Shown here: in pieces, positions 26,293 to 35,417 of the stretch
Layout: the number at the start of each line of letters is the position of its first letter
How positions within the stretch are numbered: position 1 is the first letter of the stretch
Assembly: GCF_001514205.1 (NCBI RefSeq)
Contig: NZ_KQ948778.1
Coordinates: 94,270 to 158,269 of the forward strand
Length of the DNA: 64,000 nucleotides
Direction of reading: 5' to 3'
Origin: Streptomyces griseoruber
GTDB lineage: Bacteria; Actinomycetota; Actinomycetes; Streptomycetales; Streptomycetaceae
Notes under the pieces: generated by a model
Database searches by the model: none
What the model was told of the DNA's origin: nothing
The model's input: only the letters and a program-made list of their open reading frames with translations
Program-made: the position numbers and the translations under genes

Positions 26293-28161
26293 GTGCCCGC
26301 GACCCCTAACAATGTGCCCGAGCCGAGCCGTACCGACCCGGCTCTGATCCGCAACTTCTGCATCATCGCGCACATCGACCACGGCAAGTCCACGCTCGCC
26401 GACCGGATGCTCCAGCTGACCGGTGTGGTCGAGCAGCGGCAGATGCGTGCTCAGTACCTCGACCGGATGGACATCGAGCGCGAGCGCGGCATCACGATCA
26501 AGTCCCAGGCGGTGCGGCTGCCGTGGGCTCCCACCCACGACAAGAACAACACGCACATCCTCAACATGATCGACACCCCCGGGCACGTCGACTTCACCTA
26601 CGAGGTCTCGCGGTCGCTCGCGGCCTGTGAGGGGACCATCCTCCTCGTCGACGCCGCCCAGGGCATCGAGGCCCAGACCCTCGCCAACCTCTACCTGGCG
26701 ATGGAGAACGACCTCACGATCATCCCGGTGCTCAACAAGATCGACCTTCCCGCGGCCCAGCCGGAGAAGTTCGCGGAGGAGCTCGCCAACCTGGTCGGCT
26801 GCGACCCCGACGACGTGCTCCGGGTGTCCGCGAAGACCGGTGTCGGCGTGGACGCGCTGCTCGACCGGGCCGTACGGGACATCCCGGCCCCCGTCGGCGT
26901 CAAGGACGCCCCGGCCCGCGCGATGATCTTCGACTCGGTTTATGACTCCTACCGGGGTGTCGTGACGTACGTCCGGGTCATCGACGGCCAGCTCAACAAG
27001 CGCGAGCGCATCAGGATGATGTCGACCGGCGCGACCCACGAGCTGCTGGAGATCGGCACCAACTCGCCCGAGATGCTGGCGGCCGACGGCCTCGGCGTCG
27101 GCGAGGTGGGCTATCTGATCACCGGTGTGAAGGACGTCCGCCAGTCCAAGGTCGGTGACACCGTCACCAGCCAGGCCAAGGGCGCGACCGAGGCCCTCGG
27201 CGGGTACAAGGACCCCAAGCCGATGGTCTTCTCCGGTCTGTATCCGCTGGACGGCTCCGACTACCCGGAGCTGCGCGAGGCCCTGGACAAGCTCCAGCTC
27301 AACGACGCGGCCCTGGTCTACGAGCCGGAGACCTCCGCCGCGCTCGGCTTCGGCTTCCGCGTCGGCTTCCTCGGCCTGCTGCACCTCGACGTGATCCGTG
27401 AGCGCCTCGAGCGCGAGTTCGGCCTCGACCTCATCGCCACCGCGCCGAACGTGGTCTACCGCGTGGTCATGGAGGACCGCACCGAGCACGTCGTCACCAA
27501 CCCGAGCGAGTTCCCCGAGGGGAAGATCAGCGAGGTGTACGAGCCGGTCGTGCGCGCCACCATCCTGGCGCCGACCGAGTTCATCGGCTCGATCATGGAG
27601 CTGTGCCAGACCCGGCGCGGCACCCTGCTCGGCATGGACTACCTCTCCGAGGACCGGGTCGAGATCCGCTACACCCTGCCGCTCGCCGAGATCGTCTTCG
27701 ACTTCTTCGACCAGCTGAAGTCCAAGACGCGCGGGTACGCGTCGCTGGACTACGAGCCCACCGGCGAGCAGACCTCCAGCCTGGTCAAGGTCGACATCCT
27801 GCTGCACGGCGACAAGGTGGACGCCTTCTCGGCGATCACCCACAAGGACGCCGCGTACGCGTACGGGGTGCGGCTCGTCGCCAAGCTGCGCGAGCTGATC
27901 CCGCGGCAGGCCTTCGAGGTGCCGATCCAGGCCGCCATCGGCTCCCGGGTCATCGCCCGCGAGACCATCCGCGCCATCCGCAAGGACGTCCTCGCCAAGT
28001 GCTACGGCGGTGACATCTCCCGTAAGCGGAAGCTGCTGGAGAAGCAGAAGGAGGGCAAGAAGCGGATGAAGATGGTGGGTTCCGTGGAGGTTCCGCAGGA
28101 AGCCTTCATCGCCGTGCTGAGCAGCGACGACGGCGCGGGCTCCGCCAAGGGCAAGAAGTAG
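26293..28161 (+). CDS. lepA: elongation factor 4 (LepA)
   Basis: LepA is a ribosome-binding GTPase linked to back-translocation and 30S assembly. The 622-residue product has the G motifs AHIDHGKST, DTPGHVDF and NKIDL, the EF-G-like domains and the LepA-specific C-terminal domain (KCYGGDISRKRKLLEKQKEGKKRMK). GTG 26293, preceded by AGGA, gives a normal-length protein; an upstream in-frame ATG adds 20 residues without support. It ends with a terminator at 28181. Confidence 0.98.
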   Translation: MPATPNNVPEPSRTDPALIRNFCIIAHIDHGKSTLADRMLQLTGVVEQRQMRAQYLDRMDIERERGITIKSQAVRLPWAPTHDKNNTHILNMIDTPGHVDFTYEVSRSLAACEGTILLVDAAQGIEAQTLANLYLAMENDLTIIPVLNKIDLPAAQPEKFAEELANLVGCDPDDVLRVSAKTGVGVDALLDRAVRDIPAPVGVKDAPARAMIFDSVYDSYRGVVTYVRVIDGQLNKRERIRMMSTGATHELLEIGTNSPEMLAADGLGVGEVGYLITGVKDVRQSKVGDTVTSQAKGATEALGGYKDPKPMVFSGLYPLDGSDYPELREALDKLQLNDAALVYEPETSAALGFGFRVGFLGLLHLDVIRERLEREFGLDLIATAPNVVYRVVMEDRTEHVVTNPSEFPEGKISEVYEPVVRATILAPTEFIGSIMELCQTRRGTLLGMDYLSEDRVEIRYTLPLAEIVFDFFDQLKSKTRGYASLDYEPTGEQTSSLVKVDILLHGDKVDAFSAITHKDAAYAYGVRLVAKLRELIPRQAFEVPIQAAIGSRVIARETIRAIRKDVLAKCYGGDISRKRKLLEKQKEGKKRMKMVGSVEVPQEAFIAVLSSDDGAGSAKGKK

Positions 28162-28180
28162 CCCCTCCGACGCCCGGACG

Positions 28181-28222
28181 ACGGGCCCGCCGTGCTGTCG
28201 CGCGGCGGGCCCGTTGTTCGTT
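28181..28222 (+). terminator. hairpin terminator after lepA
   Basis: ACGGGCCCGCCG (28181-28192) pairs with CGGCGGGCCCGT (28203-28214), followed by TGTTCGTTGT. Confidence 0.85.
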
Positions 28223-28251
28223 GTCTGTAGAAAGTGACAGTACGTGGCCCC

Positions 28252-28280
28252 TTACGTGCCGGGCGGTCGCCCTTTAACCT
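28252..28280 (+). promoter_or_regulatory. promoter of the acyl-CoA synthetase gene
   Basis: TTACGT (28252-28257) and TAACCT (28275-28280) are separated by 17 bases, a good vegetative-type promoter. Transcription would start near 28287. Confidence 0.55.
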
Positions 28281-28296
28281 GATCCCTGCTCGATAG

Positions 28297-28311
28297 TTAC
28301 TCGCGAGTTAA
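28297..28311 (+). promoter_or_regulatory. palindromic operator candidate (TTACTCGCGAGTTAA)
   Basis: The core ACTCGCGAGT (28299-28308) is a perfect 10-base palindrome with AT-rich flanks, just downstream of the predicted transcription start and 50 bases before the start codon. The position suits a repressor, possibly a TetR-type fatty-acid regulator; the regulator is not in the window. Confidence 0.5.
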
Positions 28312-28360
28312 ACAACAGCCGCAAGAGCCAGCCGCGCCGTCGCGGGCCCCGGAGGATGTC

Positions 28361-30238
28361 GTGAGCGACACACAGACCCTGATCGAGAACCGTCCGCCGT
28401 CCGTCGCGGGCCTCTTCCTGGAGCGCGTGGCCGCCACGCCCGACGCCGAGGCATACCGTCACCCGGTGCCCGCCGCGTCCGGTGCGGGCCCCGACGACTG
28501 GAAGTCGCTGAGCTGGGCTCAGGCCGCCGAGCGGGTGTACGCGATCGCGGCCGGGCTCATCGAGCTGGGGGTGCAGCCCGAGCAGCGCGTCGCGCTCGCC
28601 TCCGCCACCCGGATCGAGTGGATCCTCGCCGACCTCGGCATCATGTGCGCCGGCGCCGCGACGACCACCGTCTACCCGCAGACCAACGCCGACGAATCGG
28701 CGTTCATCCTCTCCGACTCCGAGAGCCGGGTGCTGATCGCCGAGGACGCGGCGCAGGTCGCCAAGGCCGTCGAGAAGCGCGCCGAGCTGCCCGCCCTCAC
28801 CCATGTGGTGGTCCTCGACCCGGCCGGCGTCGACACCGGGGAGGACTGGATCCTCACCCTCGACGAGCTGGAGAAGCGCGGCGCGGCCCGGCTGGAGAAG
28901 GACCCGCAGCTGATCAAGGAGCGGGTCGGCGCGATCACCAAGGACCAGCTCGCCACCCTCATCTACACCTCCGGCACCACCGGCCGCCCCAAGGGGGTGC
29001 GCCTGCCGCACGACAACTGGTCGTACATGGCCAAGGCGATCGCCGCGACCGGGCTGATCAGCGCCGAGGACGTGCAGTACCTGTGGCTGCCGCTCGCGCA
29101 CGTCTTCGGCAAGGTGCTCACTTCCGGCCAGATCGAGGTCGGGCACGTCACCGCCGTCGACGGCCGCGTCGACAAGATCATCGAGAACCTTCCGGTGGTC
29201 CGGCCGACCTATATGGCGGCCGTGCCCCGGATCTTCGAGAAGGTCTACAACGGCATCGCCAACAAGGCCCGGGCCGGCGGCCCCGCCAAGTACAAGATCT
29301 TCCGCTGGGCGTCCGAGGTCGCCCGCGAGTACGCCAAGGTCACTCAGGACAACTTCCGCCGCACCGGCACCCCGAGCGCCCCCTTCGGCCTCGCCGCCAA
29401 GCACAAGGCCGCCGACGCGCTGGTGTACGCCAAGATCCGCGAGGCGTTCGGCGGCCGGCTGCGCGCCTGTATCTCCGGCTCCGTCGCCCTCGCCCCGGAG
29501 ATCGGCTTCTTCTTCTCCGGCGCCGGTATCCACATCCTGGAGGGCTACGGCCTCACCGAGTCCTCCGCGGCCTCCTTCGTGAACCCCGGCGAGGCCTACC
29601 GCACCGGCACGGTCGGCAAGCCGCTGCCCGGCACGGAGGTGCGGATCGCCGAGGACGGCGAGATCCTGCTGCGCGGCCCCGGGATCATGGAGGGCTACCA
29701 CGGGCTGCCCGACAAGACCGCCGAGGTGCTGGAGGCCGACGGCTGGTTCCACACCGGTGACATCGGCGAACTGTCGCCCGACGGCTATCTGCGGATCACC
29801 GACCGCAAGAAGGACCTGTTCAAGACCTCCGGCGGCAAGTACATCGCGCCCACCGAGGTCGAGGGCCAGTTCAAGGCGGTGTGCCCGTACGTCTCCAACA
29901 TCCTCGTGCACGGCGCCGACCGGAACTTCTGCACGGCGCTGATCGCACTGGACGAGGTGTCCATCCTCGACTGGGCCAAGGAGAACGGGCTGGCGGGCAA
30001 GTCGTACGCCGAGGTCGTCGCCGCGCCCGAGACGGTCGCGCTCATCGAGGGGCACGTCGCCGAACTCAACGCCGGGCTCCAGAAGTGGCAGACGATCAAG
30101 AAGTTCCGGTTGCTGCCGCGGGACCTCGATGTGGAGCACGGCGAGATCACGCCGAGTCTGAAGCTGAAGCGGCCGGTGGTGGAGCGGGAGTACAAGCACC
30201 TCATCGAGGAGATGTACGCCGGTACGCGCGAGGCGTAG
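28361..30238 (+). CDS. AMP-dependent long-chain fatty acid-CoA ligase
   Basis: Acyl-adenylating enzyme that activates fatty acids to acyl-CoA. The 625-residue protein shows the AMP-binding box YTSGTTGRPKG, the GYGLTESS motif, WFHTGDIGELSPDGYL and the hinge/C-terminal lysine region DRKKDLFKTSGGKYIAP, in the FadD15/long-chain branch. The GTG start follows GGAGGA. It is probably monocistronic, between the lepA terminator and a hairpin at 30300. A palindrome in its leader suggests control by a fatty-acid-responsive repressor. Confidence 0.92.
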   Translation: MSDTQTLIENRPPSVAGLFLERVAATPDAEAYRHPVPAASGAGPDDWKSLSWAQAAERVYAIAAGLIELGVQPEQRVALASATRIEWILADLGIMCAGAATTTVYPQTNADESAFILSDSESRVLIAEDAAQVAKAVEKRAELPALTHVVVLDPAGVDTGEDWILTLDELEKRGAARLEKDPQLIKERVGAITKDQLATLIYTSGTTGRPKGVRLPHDNWSYMAKAIAATGLISAEDVQYLWLPLAHVFGKVLTSGQIEVGHVTAVDGRVDKIIENLPVVRPTYMAAVPRIFEKVYNGIANKARAGGPAKYKIFRWASEVAREYAKVTQDNFRRTGTPSAPFGLAAKHKAADALVYAKIREAFGGRLRACISGSVALAPEIGFFFSGAGIHILEGYGLTESSAASFVNPGEAYRTGTVGKPLPGTEVRIAEDGEILLRGPGIMEGYHGLPDKTAEVLEADGWFHTGDIGELSPDGYLRITDRKKDLFKTSGGKYIAPTEVEGQFKAVCPYVSNILVHGADRNFCTALIALDEVSILDWAKENGLAGKSYAEVVAAPETVALIEGHVAELNAGLQKWQTIKKFRLLPRDLDVEHGEITPSLKLKRPVVEREYKHLIEEMYAGTREA

Positions 30239-30299
30239 CGCCGGGGCGGGGGACCGCATGCGGCTGCCGGTCCGTCGGGGCCGGTCGCGCCCACGCGGC

Positions 30300-30323
30300 G
30301 GGGCCGCATGGTGATGCGGCCCC
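30300..30323 (+). terminator. hairpin after the acyl-CoA synthetase gene
   Basis: GGGGCCGCAT pairs with ATGCGGCCCC around GGTG. There is no T-run, so it may be an I-shaped terminator of the kind common in streptomycetes. The remaining bases to 30507 hold nothing else I can assign apart from a presumed promoter. Confidence 0.55.
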
Positions 30324-30507
30324 GCGCCCCTGGCGGTACCGCAGGCGCGTCGCTCGAAAGTCGACCCTGGTTCGTCCCTCATCGAACACGTACGTACACA
30401 GCTGAAGCAGTAACCTCTCCCCACCCGATCCCCTTCGGTCACTCACCGCATTTGGCTGGGATCCGTCTGTCACCCTGAGGGCATCCGAACTGCCCGGGGA
30501 GCTGCGC

Positions 30508-32388
30508 ATGGGGGCCATTCCGACCCAGCGGGAGACCGTCTTCCCCGGCATCGGTGCGCCGTCGCCCGCGACCCCGCACGCGCCCCCGGTCGCCCGCGCC
30601 ACCCTGGCCGGCAGCCCCCACGCCCCCGGCGCCGCCCGCGATCTGGTGCGGGCCGCGTTCGCGGAGTGGGGTGACCTTCCCGAACGCCTCGCCGAGGACG
30701 TGACCCTCGTCGTCAGCGAGCTGGTCACCAACGCCGTCGTGCACGCCGGCACCGACGTGGACCTGCTGTGCCGGCTGGAGGACGATCCGGAGCAGGGACC
30801 CGCGGTCGTCGTCGAGGTCGGTGACCACCACCCCTCCCGTGCCCCGCGCGACCACCCGCCGGAGACGCCGCACGAGACCCCGGAGTACGGCCGCGGCCTG
30901 CGTCTGGTCGCCGCGCTCGCCGACGCGTGGGGAGTGACGTACCGCAGGGGCGCGAAGACGGTGTGGGCGCGGCTGCTGCCCGTGGCGCCCGAGCCGTACG
31001 AGACCGACGGGACGTACGGTGCCTCGCCCGTCGCGCCCCTCGACCCCCTCCTCGAAGCCCTGGCTCCCGAACCGCGGCCCGCCTGCCGGGGCGGGGACTG
31101 GCTGAACCGGGGCGCCCTGTCGTTCCTCGCCGAGGCCTCCGACCTGCTCGCCGGGCAGCTCGACGAGGATCTCGTCGCCGCGCTCAGCAGCCAGCTGCTG
31201 GTGCCGCGGCTCGCCGACTGGTGCGGGGTCTGGCTGGAGGACGAGGTCAGCGGACACGGCGGAGGCTGGGGCGAGTGGGCCGGAGGGCCCGGGCCGCGGC
31301 TGGCCCGGGTCTGGCACGGCGACGAGGGCCGGATCGAGGAGCTGCGCCGGGCCCTGGAGAAGGATCCGCCGCGCCCCGCGGAACCGCCCCGCTCGGGACC
31401 CGAGCACTTTCCCTGGCCCGGCCCGGCGCTCGGCCCGCGCGGCGCCGCCCTCGCCTACCGGCTGATCGCCGGCGGCCGCCCGCTCGGCACCCTGGTCATC
31501 GGGCGGGCCGGACCCGGCGCCTTCGCCGACGAGGTCACCGGGCTCGTCGAGGACCTGGGCCGCCGGGTGGCGCTGGCGATCGGCGCGGCCCGCCAGTACG
31601 CCCGCCAGGCCACCATCAGCGCCGTCCTCCAGCGCGGTCTGCTGCCCGGCGCCGTCGCCGAGATCCCCGGGGTGCGCAGCGCCCTCGTCCACGAACCGCG
31701 CGAGCAGGGCGGCCCGAGCGGCGACTTCTACGACCTGTTCCCGGCGGGCGACGGCCGCTGGTGCTTCGCCATCGGCGACGTCCAGGGCAAGGGCCCGGAG
31801 GCGGCCGTCGTCATCGGCCTCGCCCGGCCCTGGCTGCGGCTGCTGGCTCGCGAGGGGTACGGCGTCCCCGACGTCCTGGACCGCCTCAACCAGCTCCTCC
31901 TCGACGACGCCACCGAGGCCGCCGACGCCGCCGCCCGCGCCTTCGTCGGCCCCACCGGGCCCGGCGACGGCCCGCAGACCCGCTTCCTGTCCCTCCTCTA
32001 CGGCGAACTCGCCCCCTTCGAGGGCGGTGTCCGTTGCACCCTCGCCTCCGCCGGGCACCCGCTGCCGCTGCTCCTCGGCCCGGACGGCTCCGTCGCCACG
32101 GCCGCGCGCCCCCAGACCCTCCTCGGGGTCATCGAGGACGTGACGTACACCAGCGACGTGCTGGAGCTGCGGCACGGCGACAGCCTGCTGTGCGTCACCG
32201 ACGGGGTCACCGAGCGGCGCTCGGGCATCCGCCAGTTCGACGACGGCGACGGGCTGGCCCTCGCGCTCGCCGGATGCGTGGGCCTGGACGCCGAGCTGAT
32301 CGCCGAGCGCATCCGCCGGCTTGTCCACGAGTTCGGCGAGCGCCCGCCGGAGGACGATCTGGCGCTGCTGGTGCTCCAGGCGGAGTGA
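30508..32388 (+). CDS. SpoIIE-type PP2C phosphatase with N-terminal anti-sigma-like ATPase domain and GAF-like domain
   Basis: The 626-residue protein has three parts. Residues about 30-150 form a HATPase_c_2/RsbW-like kinase fold (DVTLVVSELVTNAVVHAGTDVDLLC, YGRGLRLVAALADAWG). A GAF-like sensor region follows (about 190-370). The C-terminal SpoIIE phosphatase has the metal-binding GDFYDLFPAGDGRWCFAIGDVQGKG and VTDGVTERR. Such fusions regulate sigma factors by dephosphorylating an anti-sigma antagonist while also carrying the kinase fold. The ATG follows GGGGAG. No sigma factor or antagonist gene is adjacent, so its target is elsewhere. Confidence 0.9.
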   Translation: MGAIPTQRETVFPGIGAPSPATPHAPPVARATLAGSPHAPGAARDLVRAAFAEWGDLPERLAEDVTLVVSELVTNAVVHAGTDVDLLCRLEDDPEQGPAVVVEVGDHHPSRAPRDHPPETPHETPEYGRGLRLVAALADAWGVTYRRGAKTVWARLLPVAPEPYETDGTYGASPVAPLDPLLEALAPEPRPACRGGDWLNRGALSFLAEASDLLAGQLDEDLVAALSSQLLVPRLADWCGVWLEDEVSGHGGGWGEWAGGPGPRLARVWHGDEGRIEELRRALEKDPPRPAEPPRSGPEHFPWPGPALGPRGAALAYRLIAGGRPLGTLVIGRAGPGAFADEVTGLVEDLGRRVALAIGAARQYARQATISAVLQRGLLPGAVAEIPGVRSALVHEPREQGGPSGDFYDLFPAGDGRWCFAIGDVQGKGPEAAVVIGLARPWLRLLAREGYGVPDVLDRLNQLLLDDATEAADAAARAFVGPTGPGDGPQTRFLSLLYGELAPFEGGVRCTLASAGHPLPLLLGPDGSVATAARPQTLLGVIEDVTYTSDVLELRHGDSLLCVTDGVTERRSGIRQFDDGDGLALALAGCVGLDAELIAERIRRLVHEFGERPPEDDLALLVLQAE

Positions 32389-32429
32389 GCGCGCGGTGAG
32401 TGCCGTACCGGTGCGGGACAATGGGGGAC

Positions 32430-33662
32430 ATGCCTTCCGCACTTCCCGACGGTGAGCCCGTCCCCGACGACGGCGCGCTCCCGGCGCAGGCGCTCACCGG
32501 CGCCGCCGACCGCCCCCTCGGGTTCTATCTGCACGTCCCCTACTGCGCGACCCGCTGCGGGTACTGCGACTTCAACACCTACACCGCCACCGAGCTGCGC
32601 GGCACCGGAGGTGTCCTCGCCTCCCGCGACAACTACGCCGACACCCTGATCGACGAGGTCCGGCTGGCCCGCAAGGTGCTCGGCGACGACCCGCGCGAGG
32701 TCCGCACGGTCTTCGTGGGCGGCGGTACGCCCACCCTGCTGGCCGCGGACGATCTCGTACGGATGCTGGGCGCGATCCGCGACGAGTTCGGCCTGGCGGC
32801 GGACGCGGAGGTGACCACGGAGGCGAACCCGGAGTCCGTGGACCCGTCCTATCTCGCCACGCTCCGCGCGGGCGGCTACAACCGGATCTCCTTCGGCATG
32901 CAGAGCGCCAGACAGCACGTGCTGCGCGTACTGGACCGCACCCACACCCCGGGCCGCCCCGAGGCCTGTGTCGCGGAGGCACGCGCGGCGGGCTTCGAGC
33001 ACGTCAACCTGGACCTGATCTACGGCACCCCGGGCGAGTCCGACGACGACTGGCGGGCCTCCCTGGAGGCCGCGCTCGGCGCCGGGCCCGACCATGTCTC
33101 CGCGTACGCCCTGATCGTCGAGGAGGGCACCCAGCTGGCCCGTCGCATCCGGCGCGGGGAGATCCCGATGACCGACGACGACGTCCACGCGGACCGCTAT
33201 CTGATCGCGGACGAGGTGATGACCGCCGCCGGCTACGACTGGTACGAGGTCTCCAACTGGGCCACCTCGCCGTCGGCCCGCTGCCTGCACAACGAGCTGT
33301 ACTGGCGGGGCGCCGACTGGTGGGGCGCGGGCCCCGGGGCGCACTCCCACGTGGGCGGCGTGCGCTGGTGGAACGTGAAGCATCCGGGTGCGTACGCGGC
33401 GGCCCTCGCGGGCGGCCGCTCCCCGGGGGCGGGTCGTGAGCTGCTCTCGGAGGAGGACCGCAGGGTCGAGCGGATCCTGCTGGAACTGCGGCTGCGCGAG
33501 GGCGTACCCCTGGACCTGCTCCGGCCCGAAGGCCTCAGGGCATCGCGCCGGGCACGGTCGGACGGGCTCCTGGAGCAGGAGCCGTACGACGCGGGGCGTG
33601 CGGTGCTCACCCTGCGCGGGCGGCTGCTGGCGGACGCGGTGGTGCGGGACCTGGTGGACTGA
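32430..33662 (+). CDS. hemW: radical SAM haem chaperone HemW (coproporphyrinogen III oxidase-like)
   Basis: The 410-residue protein has the radical-SAM cluster motif CATRCGYCDFNTY, the GGGTPTLL glycine motif, NPESVDPSYLATLRAGGYNRISFGMQS, and the C-terminal HemN-like region (LHNELYWRGADWWGAGPGAHS). It has CxxxCxxC without the extra cysteine of true HemN, as in HemW haem chaperones, which insert haem rather than oxidise coproporphyrinogen. ATG 32430 lies 7 bases after GACAAT; an in-frame ATG at 32421 is an alternative. In actinobacteria it precedes hrcA at some distance, as here. Confidence 0.93.
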   Translation: MPSALPDGEPVPDDGALPAQALTGAADRPLGFYLHVPYCATRCGYCDFNTYTATELRGTGGVLASRDNYADTLIDEVRLARKVLGDDPREVRTVFVGGGTPTLLAADDLVRMLGAIRDEFGLAADAEVTTEANPESVDPSYLATLRAGGYNRISFGMQSARQHVLRVLDRTHTPGRPEACVAEARAAGFEHVNLDLIYGTPGESDDDWRASLEAALGAGPDHVSAYALIVEEGTQLARRIRRGEIPMTDDDVHADRYLIADEVMTAAGYDWYEVSNWATSPSARCLHNELYWRGADWWGAGPGAHSHVGGVRWWNVKHPGAYAAALAGGRSPGAGRELLSEEDRRVERILLELRLREGVPLDLLRPEGLRASRRARSDGLLEQEPYDAGRAVLTLRGRLLADAVVRDLVD

Positions 33663-33692
33663 GAGGGCGCGGGACCCGGTGGGCCGGGAACG

Positions 33693-34499
33693 TCAGGGCA
33701 CGGTCACGAAGTCGATCAGTTCCTCCACCCGGCCCAGCAGCTCCGGCTCCAGGTCCTTGTAGGACCCCACCCGCGCCAGGATCGCCTGCCACACCGCCCC
33801 GGTGTTCCCGGGCGGCCAGCCCAGGGCCCGGCAGACCCCCGTCTTCCAGTCCTCGCCGTGCGGGACGCGGGGCCAGGCCGTGATGCCCAGGGCGGACGGT
33901 TTCACCGCCTCCCAGATGTCGATGTACGGGTGGCCCACGACCAAGGCGTGCTCGCTCGTCACCGACCGCGCGATGCGCCACTCCTTCGTGCCCGGCACCA
34001 GGTGGTCCACCAGGACCCCGAGCCTCGCGTCCGGGCCCGGCGCGAAGTCCTCGACGATCGACGGGAGGTCGTCCACCCCCTCCAGGTACTCCACCACCAC
34101 GCCCTCGATCCGCAGGTCGTCGCCCCACACCTTCTCGACCAGTTCGGCGTCGTGCCGGCCCTCGACGTAGATGCGGCCGGCGCGGGCCACCCGGGCGCGG
34201 GCGCCGGGGACGGCGACCGAACCGGAGGCCGTACGGGTGGGACGGACCGAAGCACCCGACGACGGCCGTACGAGGGTCACCACGCGGCCCTCCAGGAGGA
34301 AGCCCCGGGGCTCCAGGGGGAACACCCGGTGCTTGCCGAAGCGGTCCTCCAGGGTCACCGTGCCCGCCTCGCAGCGGATCACCGCGCCGCAGAAGCCGGT
34401 GCCGGGCTCCTCCACCACCAGGCCGGGCTCCGCCGGGACCTCGGGGACGGGCTGCGGCTTCTTCCAGGGAGGGGTCAGATCCGGCGAGTACTGGCGCAT
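33693..34499 (-). CDS. DUF3097 family protein
   Basis: A 268-residue actinobacterial protein of the DUF3097 family: RQYSPDLTPPWKKPQ at the start, GKHRVFPLEPRGFLLEG, ARAGRIYVEGRHDAELVEKVWGDDLR (a Toprim-like acidic segment), VDHLVPGTKEWRIAR and VVGHPYIDIWEAVKP. The Toprim-like look (GRHDAELVE and DHLVPGTKE) is my reading and suggests a nucleic-acid enzyme, unproven. The ATG is 7 bases after TATCGT on the minus strand, suggesting a leaderless transcript separate from the next upstream gene. Confidence 0.88.
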   Translation of the reverse strand: MRQYSPDLTPPWKKPQPVPEVPAEPGLVVEEPGTGFCGAVIRCEAGTVTLEDRFGKHRVFPLEPRGFLLEGRVVTLVRPSSGASVRPTRTASGSVAVPGARARVARAGRIYVEGRHDAELVEKVWGDDLRIEGVVVEYLEGVDDLPSIVEDFAPGPDARLGVLVDHLVPGTKEWRIARSVTSEHALVVGHPYIDIWEAVKPSALGITAWPRVPHGEDWKTGVCRALGWPPGNTGAVWQAILARVGSYKDLEPELLGRVEELIDFVTVP

Positions 34500-34541
34500 T
34501 CGGATGACGATAGGAGAAGCCCCGGCCCGGTGGCGCCCGGA

Positions 34542-35258
34542 TCAGCGCGACACGCCGAAGCGCGCCGCCAGCGCGTCCCGCTGCCGCCGTACGAACGCCG
34601 CGTCCACCACCGCCCCGTGACCCGGCACGTACAGCGCGTCCTCGCCGCCGAGGTCGAGGAGGCGGTCCAGGGCCGCGGGCCAGTGGGAGGGGACGGCGTC
34701 GGGGCCGGCCTGCGGTTCGCCGGACTCCTCCACCAGGTCGCCGCAGAACACGACCTCCGGGGTGCCGGGCACCAGGACCACGAGGTCGTGCGCGGTGTGC
34801 GCCGGGCCCACGTTCGCCAGCAGCACCTGGCGGCCCGCGCCCAGATCGAGGGTCCGCTCGCCGGAGACCACATGGCGGGGCCGGACCAGGGCGTCCGCGG
34901 CGTCGGTCGCCGTCGCCTCGTCCAGACCGCACCGCACCGCGTCCGCCCGCAGCTCCTCCGCCGGGACCGTGTCCATGCCCACCGCGCCGAACACCTCCGC
35001 ACCCGCGAACGCCGCCGCGCCGAACACGTGGTCGAAATGCGGATGGGTGAGCGCGAGATGGGTCACACGCGCGCCGGTCAGCTCCTCGGCCTGCGTCCGC
35101 AGCCGCACCCCCTCCGCCAGACCCGACCCGGCGTCCACCATCAGCACCGCGCCCGCCCCGACGACCAGCCCCGCCGTGCAGTCCCAGCCCGGCAGGCGCA
35201 CCCGCCCGACCCCGGCCGCGACCCGCTCCCACCCCAGCTCTTCCCAAGTCACCGTCAT
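34542..35258 (-). CDS. metallo-beta-lactamase-fold hydrolase
   Basis: A 238-residue MBL-fold enzyme with LALTHPHFDHVFGAAAF as the zinc motif, GPAHTAHDLVVLV supplying the next histidine, and VFCGDLVE carrying the bridging aspartate. The fold fits glyoxalase-II-like or lactonase-like hydrolases; substrate unknown. The ATG is 6 bases after TAGCGT on the minus strand, so it is probably leaderless. It lies back to back with the hrcA promoter region. Confidence 0.88.
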   Translation of the reverse strand: MTVTWEELGWERVAAGVGRVRLPGWDCTAGLVVGAGAVLMVDAGSGLAEGVRLRTQAEELTGARVTHLALTHPHFDHVFGAAAFAGAEVFGAVGMDTVPAEELRADAVRCGLDEATATDAADALVRPRHVVSGERTLDLGAGRQVLLANVGPAHTAHDLVVLVPGTPEVVFCGDLVEESGEPQAGPDAVPSHWPAALDRLLDLGGEDALYVPGHGAVVDAAFVRRQRDALAARFGVSR

Positions 35259-35299
35259 ACCGGGACGCTAACGGTAAGCCGTCCGGGCGTCGGCCGACC

Positions 35300-35330
35300 T
35301 TGCCCCCGGTGTACCCCACCGCCGTACACT
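35300..35330 (+). promoter_or_regulatory. candidate hrcA promoter
   Basis: TTGCCC (35300-35305) and TACACT (35325-35330) are separated by 19 bases, just upstream of the CIRCE element. Confidence 0.45.
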
Positions 35331-35343
35331 GGCCGGGGAACGT

Positions 35344-35370
35344 CTGGCACTCGGAAGCGAAGAGTGCCAG
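35344..35370 (+). promoter_or_regulatory. CIRCE element (HrcA operator)
   Basis: CTGGCACTC, nine bases, GAGTGCCAG: a perfect 9-base inverted repeat with the CIRCE spacing, with G/C replacing A/T at the outer positions compared with TTAGCACTC-N9-GAGTGCTAA. It lies between the promoter and the hrcA start, so HrcA should repress its own operon. Confidence 0.93.
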
Positions 35371-35417
35371 GGCTGACGCCCAGGGGACTGGGGGACGACC
35401 ACGGGAGGTGTGCGCGG

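Noticed and set aside
26104..27843. Extension of rpsT upstream into a 668-residue product
   Set aside because: The S20 protein starts at the GTG at 26103 with a ribosome-binding site; the extension is antisense to lepA.
32430..33662. Oxygen-independent coproporphyrinogen III oxidase HemN
   Set aside because: The cluster motif is CxxxCxxC without the following cysteine of true HemN, so HemW is the better name.
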